Shown one piece after another: positions 44,341 to 52,296 of a stretch of DNA of 64,000 nt. The notes under the pieces were generated by a model that saw only the letters and a program-made list of their open reading frames with translations, did not search any database and was not told the DNA's origin. Position 1 is the stretch's first letter; each line of letters opens with the position of its first letter. The stretch is from Thermoleophilia bacterium (GTDB taxonomy: Bacteria; Actinomycetota; Thermoleophilia; Gaiellales; Gaiellaceae): NCBI GenBank assembly GCA_023382435.1, contig JAHDVS010000010.1, positions 1-64,000 on the forward strand. The letters run 5' to 3'. The translations under genes and the position numbers were made by a program.

Positions 44341-45084
44341 GTGGCAAGGGAGCCCGTCGTCGGCGTGACGATCCACCTGCGCGACCCGCTGCTGACGACG
44401 GTCGAGCGGGGGCTGCGCGAGCCGCTGCAACGCTACGGAGCGCTGCCCGTGATCCTGCCGCGGCTGACGCCGCCCTCCCAGATCGAGCGGATCCTCGAGC
44501 TCGTCGACGCGATCCAGGTCTCGGGCGGCGCGGACGTCCACCCCACCCACTACGGGGAGGAGCCGCACGAGCTGACCGAGCCGATCGAGGCGGAGATGGA
44601 CGCGTTCGAGATCGGCCTCACCCGTGCCGCGCTCGACCGCGGCCTCCCCGTGCTCGGCCTCTGCCGCGGAGTCCAGGTGCTCGCGGTCGCCGACGGCGGC
44701 CGGCTGACCCAGGACGTCGAGAGCCTGCACGAAGGCGCCCACCGTCACGGCCACGACTGGAAGGCGCTCGCGCCGCTGCCGCCCGGGGAGCACTGGCACG
44801 AGATCGCGGCCGAGCCCGGCTCGCTCGTGGAACGCTGGCTCGCCGGCGGCCCGCCGCGCGTCAACTCGTTCCACCACCAGAGCGTCGCCGATCCCGGCCG
44901 CCGCCATCGGGTCACCGCGCACACGCTCGACGGGGTCGTCGAGGCGATCGAACGCGTCGACGGCCTCGGCTTCGCGGTCGGCCTGCAGTGGCACAACGAG
45001 CTCCAGTGGGAGCACGACGAGCGCTTCCTGCGCCCGTTCGCGTCGCTCGTCGAGGCGGCGCGCGTGTATGCCCGGGCCCGCTGA
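44341..45084 (+). CDS. Gamma-glutamyl-GABA hydrolase-like peptidase C26 (PuuD-like)
   Basis: 247-aa class I glutamine-amidotransferase-fold hydrolase. The nucleophile Cys is in VLGLCRGVQVL (~residue 107). The His-Glu of the triad are in VGLQWHNELQ near residue 220, with Asn replacing the usual Pro in QWHPE. SGGADVHPTHYGEE and FHHQSV are family motifs. It could split gamma-glutamylated amines, for example in putrescine use. No other puu genes are adjacent; a DAO-family oxidase lies 21 kb away. Confidence 0.82.
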   Translation: MAREPVVGVTIHLRDPLLTTVERGLREPLQRYGALPVILPRLTPPSQIERILELVDAIQVSGGADVHPTHYGEEPHELTEPIEAEMDAFEIGLTRAALDRGLPVLGLCRGVQVLAVADGGRLTQDVESLHEGAHRHGHDWKALAPLPPGEHWHEIAAEPGSLVERWLAGGPPRVNSFHHQSVADPGRRHRVTAHTLDGVVEAIERVDGLGFAVGLQWHNELQWEHDERFLRPFASLVEAARVYARAR

Positions 45085-45085
45085 C

Positions 45086-45901
45086 TCAGCGGCGGCGGGC
45101 GGGCGGGCCCTCGAGCTCGCGGCAGTCGTCGATGCCGACCTCCAGCTCACGATCGCCGTCGAGCGAGACGAGGCACGCTTCGCGAAGCACCGCGAAGGAA
45201 CGGACGACGCCCGCCCCGTGAGGCGTCTGGACGCGGCTGCCGACCCGGGGCGCCCGATCGCGGAAGCTCCGGTAGAACGGGTGCTCGAACGCGAGGCAGC
45301 AGCGCAGCCGCCCGCAGAGGCCCGTGATGCGCCCGGAGCTCATCGGCAGATCCTGATCCTTTGCCATCCTGAGCGCGATCGGCTGCTCGTGGGAGGGGAA
45401 GCGGGTGCAGCAGAGCTGGGTGCCGCAGAGGCCGTAGCCGCCGGCCAGACGCGCCTGCTCACGCGGCCCGACCGAGCGTAGCTCGACCCGGCGGTGCAGG
45501 CGGGAGGCGAGATCATCCTGAACGCGACGGGTGTCGACGCGTTCCTCGGCTCCGTACGAGAAGACCAGGCGCGAACCGTCGAACACGAGCTCGGCCGCGA
45601 TCGGCTTGATCGGCAGCACGTGGCGCCTGATCGCGTCGTGGAACACGGCCATCGCCCTGCTCGCCTCCTCGCGATTCTCGCGCAGGCGCTCCTCGTCGGT
45701 GGCCGTGGCGCGCCGCACGATCCGCTTCAGCCGCCCCGCCTGCCCGGGCACCTCGTGGGTCGTCTTGACCACGCGCCCGTACTCGCGGCCACGGGACGTC
45801 TGGCAGATCACCCGGTCGTCCCAGGCGAGCTCGAGCTCGCCCGGATCGAAGGAGTAGACCTTCCCGCCCGGGGAAAAGACGACGCCGACCGCGTTTGCCA
45901 C
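45086..45901 (-). CDS. PSP1/RicT-family protein
   Basis: 271-aa PSP1 C-terminal domain protein, related to RicT (YaaT) of Bacillus, which with RicA and RicF modulates RNase Y and phosphorelay. The Cys-rich signature is GGYGLCGTQLCC and GLCGRLRCCLAFEH. It forms the usual actinobacterial/firmicute gene order tmk-holB-PSP1, read toward lower coordinates, 43 bp after holB. Confidence 0.88.
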   Translation of the reverse strand: MANAVGVVFSPGGKVYSFDPGELELAWDDRVICQTSRGREYGRVVKTTHEVPGQAGRLKRIVRRATATDEERLRENREEASRAMAVFHDAIRRHVLPIKPIAAELVFDGSRLVFSYGAEERVDTRRVQDDLASRLHRRVELRSVGPREQARLAGGYGLCGTQLCCTRFPSHEQPIALRMAKDQDLPMSSGRITGLCGRLRCCLAFEHPFYRSFRDRAPRVGSRVQTPHGAGVVRSFAVLREACLVSLDGDRELEVGIDDCRELEGPPARRR

Positions 45902-45944
45902 GGCTCACTTGTACCTGAACAGCCCCGGGGAGTGCGGGCGGTTG

Positions 45945-47012
45945 TCAGGCGGCCGCCGTCGCGAGCCCGAGCTCGCGGCGGAGCCCGACGAACAGCGCTT
46001 GGAGCGCCAGCGCCGGGCTCACGTTGAGCTGGAAGGTGCGACGTGCGGCTGAGACCGCCTCGGCCGCCCGGGCCGACGCGGCAACTCCGACCCGCTCGCC
46101 GTCTGCCTCGAGCTCGGGGAGCCGGTCGGCGTTCAGGGCGGCCGCAGCCGCGCCGACAGCGGCTGCGAGCACGTCGCGATACCACGCGGCGAGCAGGTCG
46201 AGCGCCTCCCCGATCTCCTCGCGCTCGACCCCGCGGGCGACCCGCTTTCCCCGCTGCTCGCGCTCCCTGGCCGTCCCTTCCGCCCCCTCGGCGTCCCGCT
46301 CGGCCGCGCGGGCTCCGGCGGCGCTGGCGAAGCCGAGCACGACCGCCGCGGCCGCGGCCGGGTCGAAGTCCTCGTCCAGGTAGACGGTGCGGGCGAGGTC
46401 GAGCAGTCGGCTGCGCTGCGCGGCCGCGTCCGGGTCGAGCAGGCGCTCGGCACGATCGAGACGGCCCGCGGCGACCCTGGAGATGGCGGCCTGTTCCGCG
46501 GCCCCGAGGTCGGGGCGACGCGCCGCCACGTGAGCCGCGAGAGCCCGCAGCGAGAGGCGCCGGAACGGGACCGGCTGGCAGCGGGAGCGGATCGTCTCCG
46601 GCAGCCTCCGGGCCTGCGCGGCAACGAGCACGATCACCGCGTAGGGCGGCGGCTCCTCGAGGTCCTTCAGCAGGGCATCGGCGGCGTCCTCGTTCATGAG
46701 GTCAGCCCCCAGGATCAGGTAGACGCGCCGTGACGCCTCGAACGGACGCATGTGCAGGTCGTGGCGCAACTCGCGGATCGCGTCGATGCGGATCTGGTCG
46801 CCGAGCGGCTCGAGCACGTAGAGGTCGGGATGGACGCCCCGCTCGACCCGGCCCGGATCGCCGAGGATGTCGCCCGCGAACGCGAGCGCGTAGCTCCGCT
46901 TGCCGACGCCGCTCGGGCCGTGAAAGAGGTAGGCGTGCGCGGGGCTGTCGGCAAGCGCCGCCTCGAGCAGCCGCTTCGCCTCGTGCTGCTCAGGCAAGCG
47001 CTCGAAGCTCAT
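45945..47012 (-). CDS. holB: DNA polymerase III subunit delta'
   Basis: 355-aa clamp-loader subunit. P-loop GPSGVGKRSYA at residues ~33-43, NEDAADALLKDLEEPPPYAV (Walker B region and following), and the SRC motif in ETIRSRCQPVPFRRL. The C-terminal collar domain is helical. The four-Cys zinc module of E. coli delta' is not visible. Overlaps the end of tmk by 23 bp. Confidence 0.88.
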   Translation of the reverse strand: MSFERLPEQHEAKRLLEAALADSPAHAYLFHGPSGVGKRSYALAFAGDILGDPGRVERGVHPDLYVLEPLGDQIRIDAIRELRHDLHMRPFEASRRVYLILGADLMNEDAADALLKDLEEPPPYAVIVLVAAQARRLPETIRSRCQPVPFRRLSLRALAAHVAARRPDLGAAEQAAISRVAAGRLDRAERLLDPDAAAQRSRLLDLARTVYLDEDFDPAAAAAVVLGFASAAGARAAERDAEGAEGTAREREQRGKRVARGVEREEIGEALDLLAAWYRDVLAAAVGAAAAALNADRLPELEADGERVGVAASARAAEAVSAARRTFQLNVSPALALQALFVGLRRELGLATAAA

Positions 47013-47586
47013 CCCTGATCGCCCGCGCGAGCTGCGTCGGCGCGAGCCCGCCGTCGAGCATCGTGATCCTGGCCGGAAGTGCCGCTGCGAGCTCCCGGTA
47101 GGCCCGATCGACCCGCTCGAGGAACGCGAGCCCTTCCCGCTCGATCCGGTCAGGTCGACCGGTGGCGCGCCCTGCGGACTCGGCCGGCGGGACGAGCAGG
47201 AGGAACGTTCGATCCGGCAGCAGGCTGCCGAGGGCCGGGGCGTTCAGCTCCAGCACCGCGTCCAGCCCGAGCCCGCGGGCGAGCCCCTGGTAGGCGAGTG
47301 AGGAGTCGATGAACCGGTCGCAGACGACGTCCGCGCCACGGTCGAGCGCGGGCCGGATCACGTCCGCGACGAGCTGGGCGCGGGCGGCGGCAAACAGAGC
47401 CGCCTCGGCGAACGGAACGATCTCCCCGTCGCCGAGCAGGAGGCCCCGGATCCTCTCGCCGAGCGGCGTCCCGCCGGGCTCGCGCGTCTCGACGACCTCC
47501 CGCCCCTCCGCGCGCAGCACCGCCGCGAGCAGCGCCGCCTGCGTCGACTTGCCGGAGCCGTCGATCCCCTCGAACGTGACGAACAC
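46990..47586 (-). CDS. tmk: Thymidylate kinase
   Basis: 198-aa P-loop kinase phosphorylating dTMP to dTDP. P-loop FEGIDGSGKSTQA; the DRF motif is CDRFIDSSLAYQG; REPGGTPLGE is the dTMP-binding segment; GRPDRIEREG is in the LID region. First gene of tmk-holB-PSP1. It works downstream of ThyX, encoded 25 kb away. Confidence 0.95.
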   Translation of the reverse strand: MFVTFEGIDGSGKSTQAALLAAVLRAEGREVVETREPGGTPLGERIRGLLLGDGEIVPFAEAALFAAARAQLVADVIRPALDRGADVVCDRFIDSSLAYQGLARGLGLDAVLELNAPALGSLLPDRTFLLLVPPAESAGRATGRPDRIEREGLAFLERVDRAYRELAAALPARITMLDGGLAPTQLARAIRDELRALA

Positions 47587-47658
47587 GGCCCCAGTGTAGG
47601 CGCACCAGGGCGCCGGCGATACCCGGCCCGAACGGTCATGCCTCCGCGCTACCCAGAC

Positions 47659-47764
47659 GGGGTCAGACCCCTGCTTTGGATTGCGAGATGTCTGCGCGCC
47701 AGCCGGTTCACCAGCGGCGTGACACGCAGGATCTCAGTCGTGCCCTATCAAGGGGTCTGACCCC
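47659..47764. repeat. Inverted-repeat element bounded by GGGGTCAGACCCC
   Basis: GGGGTCAGACCCC at 47659-47671 and its reverse complement GGGGTCTGACCCC at 47752-47764 flank an 80-bp non-coding core. Each arm is itself nearly palindromic (one central base). The 191-bp interval between tmk and the hemerythrin gene contains only this. It looks like a small non-autonomous REP/MITE-like element; no transposase is in the window. Confidence 0.55.
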
Positions 47765-47777
47765 GGCGAGGGCGCAG

Positions 47778-48209
47778 TCAGGGGAGTCGGCGCGACGCCC
47801 ACTCGGCGCCGAGGCGCTCGAGCTCGCCCGCGTCGAGCACGTTCTCGGCCATCGGATAGAGCACCTGCTCCTCCTTGGCGAAGTGATCGCGCGCGAGCTG
47901 GGCGAGGCGGGTCGCGATCGTCCGGCCCTCGGTCGGACCCTCCACCTCCTGGAGGCGCTCGAGCACACCCTCGATCTCGTCATGCTCGAGCCGCATCACC
48001 GCGAGCGGGCCCATCTCGCCGCCAATCTGCTCCTCGAGCGGCACGAACAGGAGCTCGTCCTCGATCCGAGCGTGCGAGGCCAACCCGGCCGCCAGGATCG
48101 CCGCGGCCGCGCGCATCTCCTCCGCGGTGGCGAAGGACGCCTCGGCGATCCGATCGAGCCCCGGGTAGATGACCGCGTGCTCGCCGAGCAGAGCGTCGGT
48201 GATCTTCAC
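47778..48209 (-). CDS. Hemerythrin HHE-domain protein
   Basis: 143-aa four-helix protein of the HHE cation-binding family. Di-iron ligand candidates: LGEHAVIYPGLD, SHARIEDELLFVPLE, RLEHDEIEGVL, and DHFAKEEQVLYPM. These give the H...HxxxE...HxxxE...H-pattern. Role may be O2, NO or iron sensing and storage. Its GTG start overlaps the SDR stop (GTGA), so it belongs to the tail of the minus-strand aromatic operon region. An O2-binding protein near an oxygen-sensitive reductase is suggestive. Confidence 0.8.
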   Translation of the reverse strand: MKITDALLGEHAVIYPGLDRIAEASFATAEEMRAAAAILAAGLASHARIEDELLFVPLEEQIGGEMGPLAVMRLEHDEIEGVLERLQEVEGPTEGRTIATRLAQLARDHFAKEEQVLYPMAENVLDAGELERLGAEWASRRLP

Positions 48210-48952
48210 ACCATCACCAGCCCGCCGCCGACCGACAGCGTCTCGCCGGTCGTGAACGAGGCGCGGCTCGAGGCGAGGAACAGTGCCGCCTCTGCCACCT
48301 CCTCCGGCCGCGCAAGCCGCCTGAGCGGCGTCGCGGCGACGATCGCGTCGATCAGCTTCTCGTTCCCGTCGGCGATCATCCCCCGCAGGAGCGGCGTGTC
48401 GGTGAGACCAGGAGCGACCACGTTCACACGGATACCGTACCTGGCGACCTCGCGCGCGAGCGCCTTCGAGAACGCGATCACGGCCCCCTTCGTACCCGAG
48501 TAGACGGCCTCGCCCGACGAGCCCGCCCTCCCGGCCTCGGAGGCGACGTTGACGATCGCCCCGCCGCCGCGCTCGATCAGGTGCGGCAGCGCCCCGTGCG
48601 TGACCGCGAGCAGCCCGCGGTAGTTGATGCCGATCACCCGGTCCCAGTGCGCCTCGTCCGTCTTCGCGAACGGCATGATCCGGTCCCAGCCGGCTGCGTT
48701 GACGACGACGTCGAGGCCGCCAAGCTCGGACGCGGCGCGTTCGACGCCGGCGCGCACGCTGACCGCGTCGGTCACGTCCATCCCGACAGCGACGGCGCCG
48801 CCGCCGGCCTCGGCTGCCGCCGCCTCCGCGCCGGCCACGTTCAGGTCGCAGATGGCGACGCGCGCCCCCGCGGCCGCGAACGCGAGCGCGGTCGCGCGGC
48901 CGATGCCGCTCGCGGCACCTGTGACGAGCGCCGCTCGATCCTGGAACTCCAC
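48206..48952 (-). CDS. SDR-family dehydrogenase, BadH/IpdF-like candidate
   Basis: 248-aa classical SDR. NAD(P)-binding TGAASGIGRATALAF; Asp after strand 2 (CDLNVAG) suggests NAD preference; NAAG; catalytic Ser in VNVASEAG and YSGTK (Tyr-Lys). C-terminal GETLSVGGGLVMV. Near the benzoyl-CoA reductase operon this is a candidate hydroxyacyl-CoA dehydrogenase, in the role of R. palustris BadH. SDR sequence does not settle the substrate. It follows the CoA-transferase-fold genes after a 74-bp gap with a hairpin. Confidence 0.8.
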   Translation of the reverse strand: MEFQDRAALVTGAASGIGRATALAFAAAGARVAICDLNVAGAEAAAAEAGGGAVAVGMDVTDAVSVRAGVERAASELGGLDVVVNAAGWDRIMPFAKTDEAHWDRVIGINYRGLLAVTHGALPHLIERGGGAIVNVASEAGRAGSSGEAVYSGTKGAVIAFSKALAREVARYGIRVNVVAPGLTDTPLLRGMIADGNEKLIDAIVAATPLRRLARPEEVAEAALFLASSRASFTTGETLSVGGGLVMV

Positions 48953-48980
48953 CTCGGTCTCCTCCCTCTTCGTCCCTCCC

Positions 48981-49017
48981 GGACATGTCCCGGGGCCTGG
49001 CCCCCGGACATGTCCGC
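48981..49017. repeat. 37-nt hairpin with repeated GGACATGTCC palindromes
   Basis: GGACATGTCC occurs at 48982-48991 and 49007-49016. The whole 37 nt folds as 17-nt arms with one mismatch around a CTG loop. It lies between the CoA-transferase-fold gene stop (49027) and the SDR start (48952) on the same strand, so it may reduce read-through or stabilise the upstream mRNA. It may also be a REP-type repeat. Confidence 0.55.
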
Positions 49018-49026
49018 CACGGTCAG

Positions 49027-49749
49027 TCAGGCCAGGACCCCCGCCGGGTCGAGCCGCGCCAACACCGCCAGCTCCGCGGCCGTCGGCGGCGGCGTCTCCG
49101 GCACCGGCTCCGGCACCGGCAGCTCGAAGCCCGTCCGGGCGCGCACCTCGTCCGCGCTGACGCCGGGGTGGACGCTTGCGAGCCGCAGCCGCCGCGTCCC
49201 CGGGTCGGGCTCCATGGTGGCGAGCGGGGTCACGACCAGTGCGACCGTGTCTCCCGCGCCGCTGACGAAGTCGACGCGCTCGACGAACGTGCGCGGATTA
49301 TGGGCGAGCGTGAAGATCACCGTGCGGCCGACCGCGGGCAGGAACGGCAGGCCGACCGACCCGGGCCCGCGCAGCTTCGGACGCGCGGGGTCGCCGACGC
49401 CGACGAGGTTGCAGTTGCCACTGGCGTCGATCTGGAGGCCGCCCGCGCAGAAGACGTCGAGCGCGCCGCCACGGCCCTCGAGCAGCACCACCTCGTGTAG
49501 CGGCAACGTCACGGGCCCGCCGCGCAGCTCGGGATCGCAGGACTGCGAGAGCAGCCCCGCGGGCGCCGGGTTGACGGTGCCGCTCCCGCCGACGACGTAC
49601 GAGAGCGAGGGGGCGTGCAGCGCCTTCGCCAGACGGCAGGCGGCGAGCGGCAGCGCCGGAACGGCGCCCATCACGACCACCTCGCCGTCGCGAAACGCGC
49701 GCGCCAGCACGCACGCCATCAGCTGCTGCGGGCTGTAGGGCGCGCTCAC
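49027..49749 (-). CDS. CoA-transferase-fold beta subunit, IpdB-like
   Basis: 240 aa, family I CoA-transferase beta fold. Layout resembles actinobacterial IpdB: FVERVDFVSGAG in the middle and ASVHPGVSADEVRARTGFE near the end, with a PTAAELAVLARLDP tail. Where family I CoA transferases carry the catalytic Glu of the beta subunit, the sequence reads SYVVGGSGTVNPAP, without Glu. This argues against a normal CoA transfer and for an IpdAB-type hydrolytic ring opening, but by eye only. GTG start overlaps the alpha-subunit stop (GTGA). Last gene of the seven-gene operon. Confidence 0.72.
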   Translation of the reverse strand: MSAPYSPQQLMACVLARAFRDGEVVVMGAVPALPLAACRLAKALHAPSLSYVVGGSGTVNPAPAGLLSQSCDPELRGGPVTLPLHEVVLLEGRGGALDVFCAGGLQIDASGNCNLVGVGDPARPKLRGPGSVGLPFLPAVGRTVIFTLAHNPRTFVERVDFVSGAGDTVALVVTPLATMEPDPGTRRLRLASVHPGVSADEVRARTGFELPVPEPVPETPPPTAAELAVLARLDPAGVLA

Positions 49750-50516
49750 AACCTGGCCTCCTCGAGGTAGGCGCGCAGCGCCGCCTCGTCGCGCGGGTAG
49801 AACCCGGGCGAGGCGGTCGGGGCGCAGCCGCCCGGGGCCACGACCACGGCGGAGACGAGGAACGCGGGCAGCGTCGTGCCCGCCTCGCGAGCCGCGATCG
49901 ACTCGACGGGAACGAGGCGCTCGACCTGGACGACGAGAGCGCGCGCGGCAAGCGCCATCACCCGGTCGGTGAACGGGACGCGCCCGAACGCGACGTTCCC
50001 CTCCTCGTCGGCCTCCGCGCAGGCGATCAGGGCGACGTCAGGGCGCAGCGCGCGGATCGCCCAGCAGCGCTCCCCCGTGAACGGATCCTCGACCTCCCGG
50101 TACAGCTCCGGGCAGGAGCGGGGCACGTCGCTGCGCCCGATCGCCGGCGGCAGCGGCACGAACGGCAGCCCGCCCGCGCCGGCGTAGAGCGCGTGCGTCA
50201 GCCCGCCCTCGTCCGACTCGAGCAGGCGGATCGTCCCCTCCTCGACGGCGCGGCGGAATCGTGGCGCGAGGCCGAGATCCTCGAAGCCGACGTAGGGTGC
50301 GACCAGCTCCTCGACGAGCCCCTCGCCGATCAGGAGGTCGGCCTGGATCGACGTCGAGGGGCTCGTCACGAGCCGCCCGATCCCGACGCGCTGGCGCGCG
50401 AGCTCGCGCACGAGCGCCATCGGTGCCGCCGTCGCGTGCATCCCACCGACGGCCACGACGCCGCCGGCCGGAACGAGCCCGGCGACCGCCCGCTCGGGGT
50501 CGAGGAAGCGGGTCAA
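49746..50516 (-). CDS. CoA-transferase-fold alpha subunit, IpdA/GctA-like
   Basis: 256-aa partner of the following gene. GGVVAVGGMHATAAPMALVREL is the N-terminal CoA-transferase alpha glycine-rich loop; PFVPLPPAIGRSDVP, VALIACAEADEEGNV and the PRDEAALRAYLEEA C-terminus match IpdA/GctA-type subunits. The start is a TTG overlapping the crotonase stop (TTGA), indicating coupling. In M. tuberculosis the homologous IpdAB opens a steroid ring; here the neighbouring ring reductase makes a related role on an alicyclic CoA ester plausible. Confidence 0.75.
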   Translation of the reverse strand: MTRFLDPERAVAGLVPAGGVVAVGGMHATAAPMALVRELARQRVGIGRLVTSPSTSIQADLLIGEGLVEELVAPYVGFEDLGLAPRFRRAVEEGTIRLLESDEGGLTHALYAGAGGLPFVPLPPAIGRSDVPRSCPELYREVEDPFTGERCWAIRALRPDVALIACAEADEEGNVAFGRVPFTDRVMALAARALVVQVERLVPVESIAAREAGTTLPAFLVSAVVVAPGGCAPTASPGFYPRDEAALRAYLEEARL

Positions 50517-51478
50517 AGCTCGGCGCCGCAGGCCCCGCAGAACGCCATGCCCTCGGGCAGGCCTTTCGCGCCGCACGCGCCGCACTCGAGCACGGGCGGG
50601 CCCCACACGAATTCGGAGGAGCCGCCGTCGCGGGCCAGCTCGCGCAGGCGCCGGTAGCCGGGCTCTCGCTTCTCGACGAACGCGGTCATACCCTCCCACG
50701 GCTCGTAGCTCGCGAAGTGCAAGGCCAGCCACTCGCGGGCGTGGCCGATCGTGCCATGCCAGGCGAGATCCTTCCAGAAGTTGACCTGCTGGCGCGTGTA
50801 GCGCAGGCACTCGGGGAACTTGTCGATCAACTTCTCGCACAGCCCGTCCACGCACGCGTCGAGCTCGTCCCGCGGCACGACCCGGTTCACGAGCCCCCAT
50901 TCGAGCGCCTGCTGCGCCGTGATCGGCTCGCACATGAGCAGCATCTCCCGAGCGCGGCGATCGCCGACCATGATCGGCAGCCACTGGGTGGCGCCGCCGG
51001 CGGCGACCGAGCCCACGCGCGTGCCGACCTGGCGGATCGTGATCTCGTCCACTGCCACGGCGAGGTCGCACGCCATGTTCCACTCGTTGCCGCCGCCGGC
51101 GACGATCCCGTTCAGGCGGGCGATCGTCGGCTTGCCGAGGTTGCGCAACGCCTCGTGGGCCTCCGCGAACAGGCCCATGTACTTCCAGTAGTCGCGCGGC
51201 CGCCGCGTGTACTCGCCCGCGTACTCCTTGACGTCGCCGCCGGTGCAGAACGCCTTCTCGCCGGCGCCGGTGAGGACGAGCACCGCGACTCCGTCGTCGT
51301 GGGCGGCGTCGCGGAACGCCTCCCGCAGCTCGTTCAGCGTGTGCGTCGTGTAGGCGTTGTAGGCGTGCGGCCGGTTGATCGTCACCCGCGCGACCCAGTC
51401 TCGCTTCTCGTAGACGATGTCGGCGAAGCCGAAGTCCTCCGGCGGGCGTCCGGCGAACGGGCGTCCAGCCTCATCCAT
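50513..51478 (-). CDS. BadI/MenB-like crotonase with C-terminal zinc ribbon
   Basis: 321-aa crotonase. Residues 1-~290: ARVTINRPHAYNAYTTHTLN, the GAGEKAFCTGGD loop (~71-82) characteristic of the MenB/BadI branch, IARLNGIVAGGGNEWNMACD oxyanion region, and VGTRVGSVAAGGATQWLP. MenB/BadI-branch enzymes form or cleave carbocycles; BadI opens 2-ketocyclohexane-carboxyl-CoA. The last ~24 residues hold two CxxC pairs (CGACGAKGLPEGMAFCGACG), a zinc ribbon unusual for this family. It lies 14 bp after the bcrD-like gene. Hydratase or ring-hydrolase activity cannot be decided by eye. Confidence 0.8.
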   Translation of the reverse strand: MDEAGRPFAGRPPEDFGFADIVYEKRDWVARVTINRPHAYNAYTTHTLNELREAFRDAAHDDGVAVLVLTGAGEKAFCTGGDVKEYAGEYTRRPRDYWKYMGLFAEAHEALRNLGKPTIARLNGIVAGGGNEWNMACDLAVAVDEITIRQVGTRVGSVAAGGATQWLPIMVGDRRAREMLLMCEPITAQQALEWGLVNRVVPRDELDACVDGLCEKLIDKFPECLRYTRQQVNFWKDLAWHGTIGHAREWLALHFASYEPWEGMTAFVEKREPGYRRLRELARDGGSSEFVWGPPVLECGACGAKGLPEGMAFCGACGAEL

Positions 51479-51492
51479 GCGACTCTCCTCTC

Positions 51493-52296
51493 TCAGGCGA
51501 CCTGGGCGAGCTTGCGCTGCCGCCGGGCGGCGAGCAGGGCGGCGCCGATCGCCCCGGCGAAGACGCCGAGGTCGTCGTCGCCGACCAGGAACGTGCAGTC
51601 GAGCATCGACTCGAGCTCGCGCTTCATCAGGGGCACGCGCGTGAGGCCCCCGGTGAGGGCGAACTCCGGCTCGGGCTTGACCCGCTTGACCAGCTGGCCG
51701 GCCCGCCCGGCGAGGGCGACGACGGCGCCGCCGCAGATGTCCTCCGCGCTGCGCCCGCCGGCGAGGTGGTTGATCACCTCGGACTCGGCGAAGACGGTGC
51801 AGACGCTCGAGACCTCGGCCGGGTCGATCGCGTCGTCGGCGAGCCGGGGGATGTCCACGGCCTCGAAGCCCATGTAGCGGACGGTCTTCTCGAGGAACGC
51901 CCCCGAGCCGGCCGCGCACTTGTCGTTGAGACGGAACGCCCTGACGCGCCCGGTCTCGTCGAGGCGGATCGCCTTCGCGGTCTGGCCGCCGATGTCGAGC
52001 ACGGTGCGGACGGTCGGGAAGACCGTGTGCACGGCCCAGGCGTGGCAGGTCAGCTCGGTGACCGCGAGGTCGCGGAACGGCACCTGGTAGCGGCCGCTGC
52101 CGGTCGCCGCGATGTAGCCGGCCGCCTCGCGGGACAGCCCGCCGGCGAGCAGCGCCTCGGCCAGCGCCCGCTCGCCCGCGCGTGCAAAGTTGTAGCCCGT
52201 CGGACACGAGGCGCGGGCGACGACCGCGCCGTCCGCGTCCGCGAGGACGGCCTTCGTGTAGGCCGACCCGACGTCGATCCCGGCCGTCAGGCTCAT
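51493..52296 (-). CDS. bcrD: Class I benzoyl-CoA reductase ATPase subunit, BcrD/BzdQ-like
   Basis: 267-aa BadF/BcrA/BcrD-type ATPase of the ASKHA fold. Phosphate-1 loop GIDVGSAYTKAVLAD; phosphate-2 LDIGGQTAKAIRLDE. The ligands of the inter-subunit [4Fe-4S] cluster are C127 (NDKCAAGSG) and C166 (SSVCTVFAESE). With the A subunit it would hydrolyse ATP to drive low-potential electrons into the catalytic pair. It is the shorter, ~30-kDa type as in the Azoarcus Bzd enzyme. Overlaps the preceding gene by 4 bp (ATGA). Confidence 0.87.
   Translation of the reverse strand: MSLTAGIDVGSAYTKAVLADADGAVVARASCPTGYNFARAGERALAEALLAGGLSREAAGYIAATGSGRYQVPFRDLAVTELTCHAWAVHTVFPTVRTVLDIGGQTAKAIRLDETGRVRAFRLNDKCAAGSGAFLEKTVRYMGFEAVDIPRLADDAIDPAEVSSVCTVFAESEVINHLAGGRSAEDICGGAVVALAGRAGQLVKRVKPEPEFALTGGLTRVPLMKRELESMLDCTFLVGDDDLGVFAGAIGAALLAARRQRKLAQVA

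Noticed and set aside
50513-51478. BamA/Oah 6-oxocyclohex-1-ene-carbonyl-CoA hydrolase
   Set aside because: The protein is shorter than BamA (~380 aa) and its loop and oxyanion motifs follow the BadI/MenB branch; a firm BamA call is not supported.
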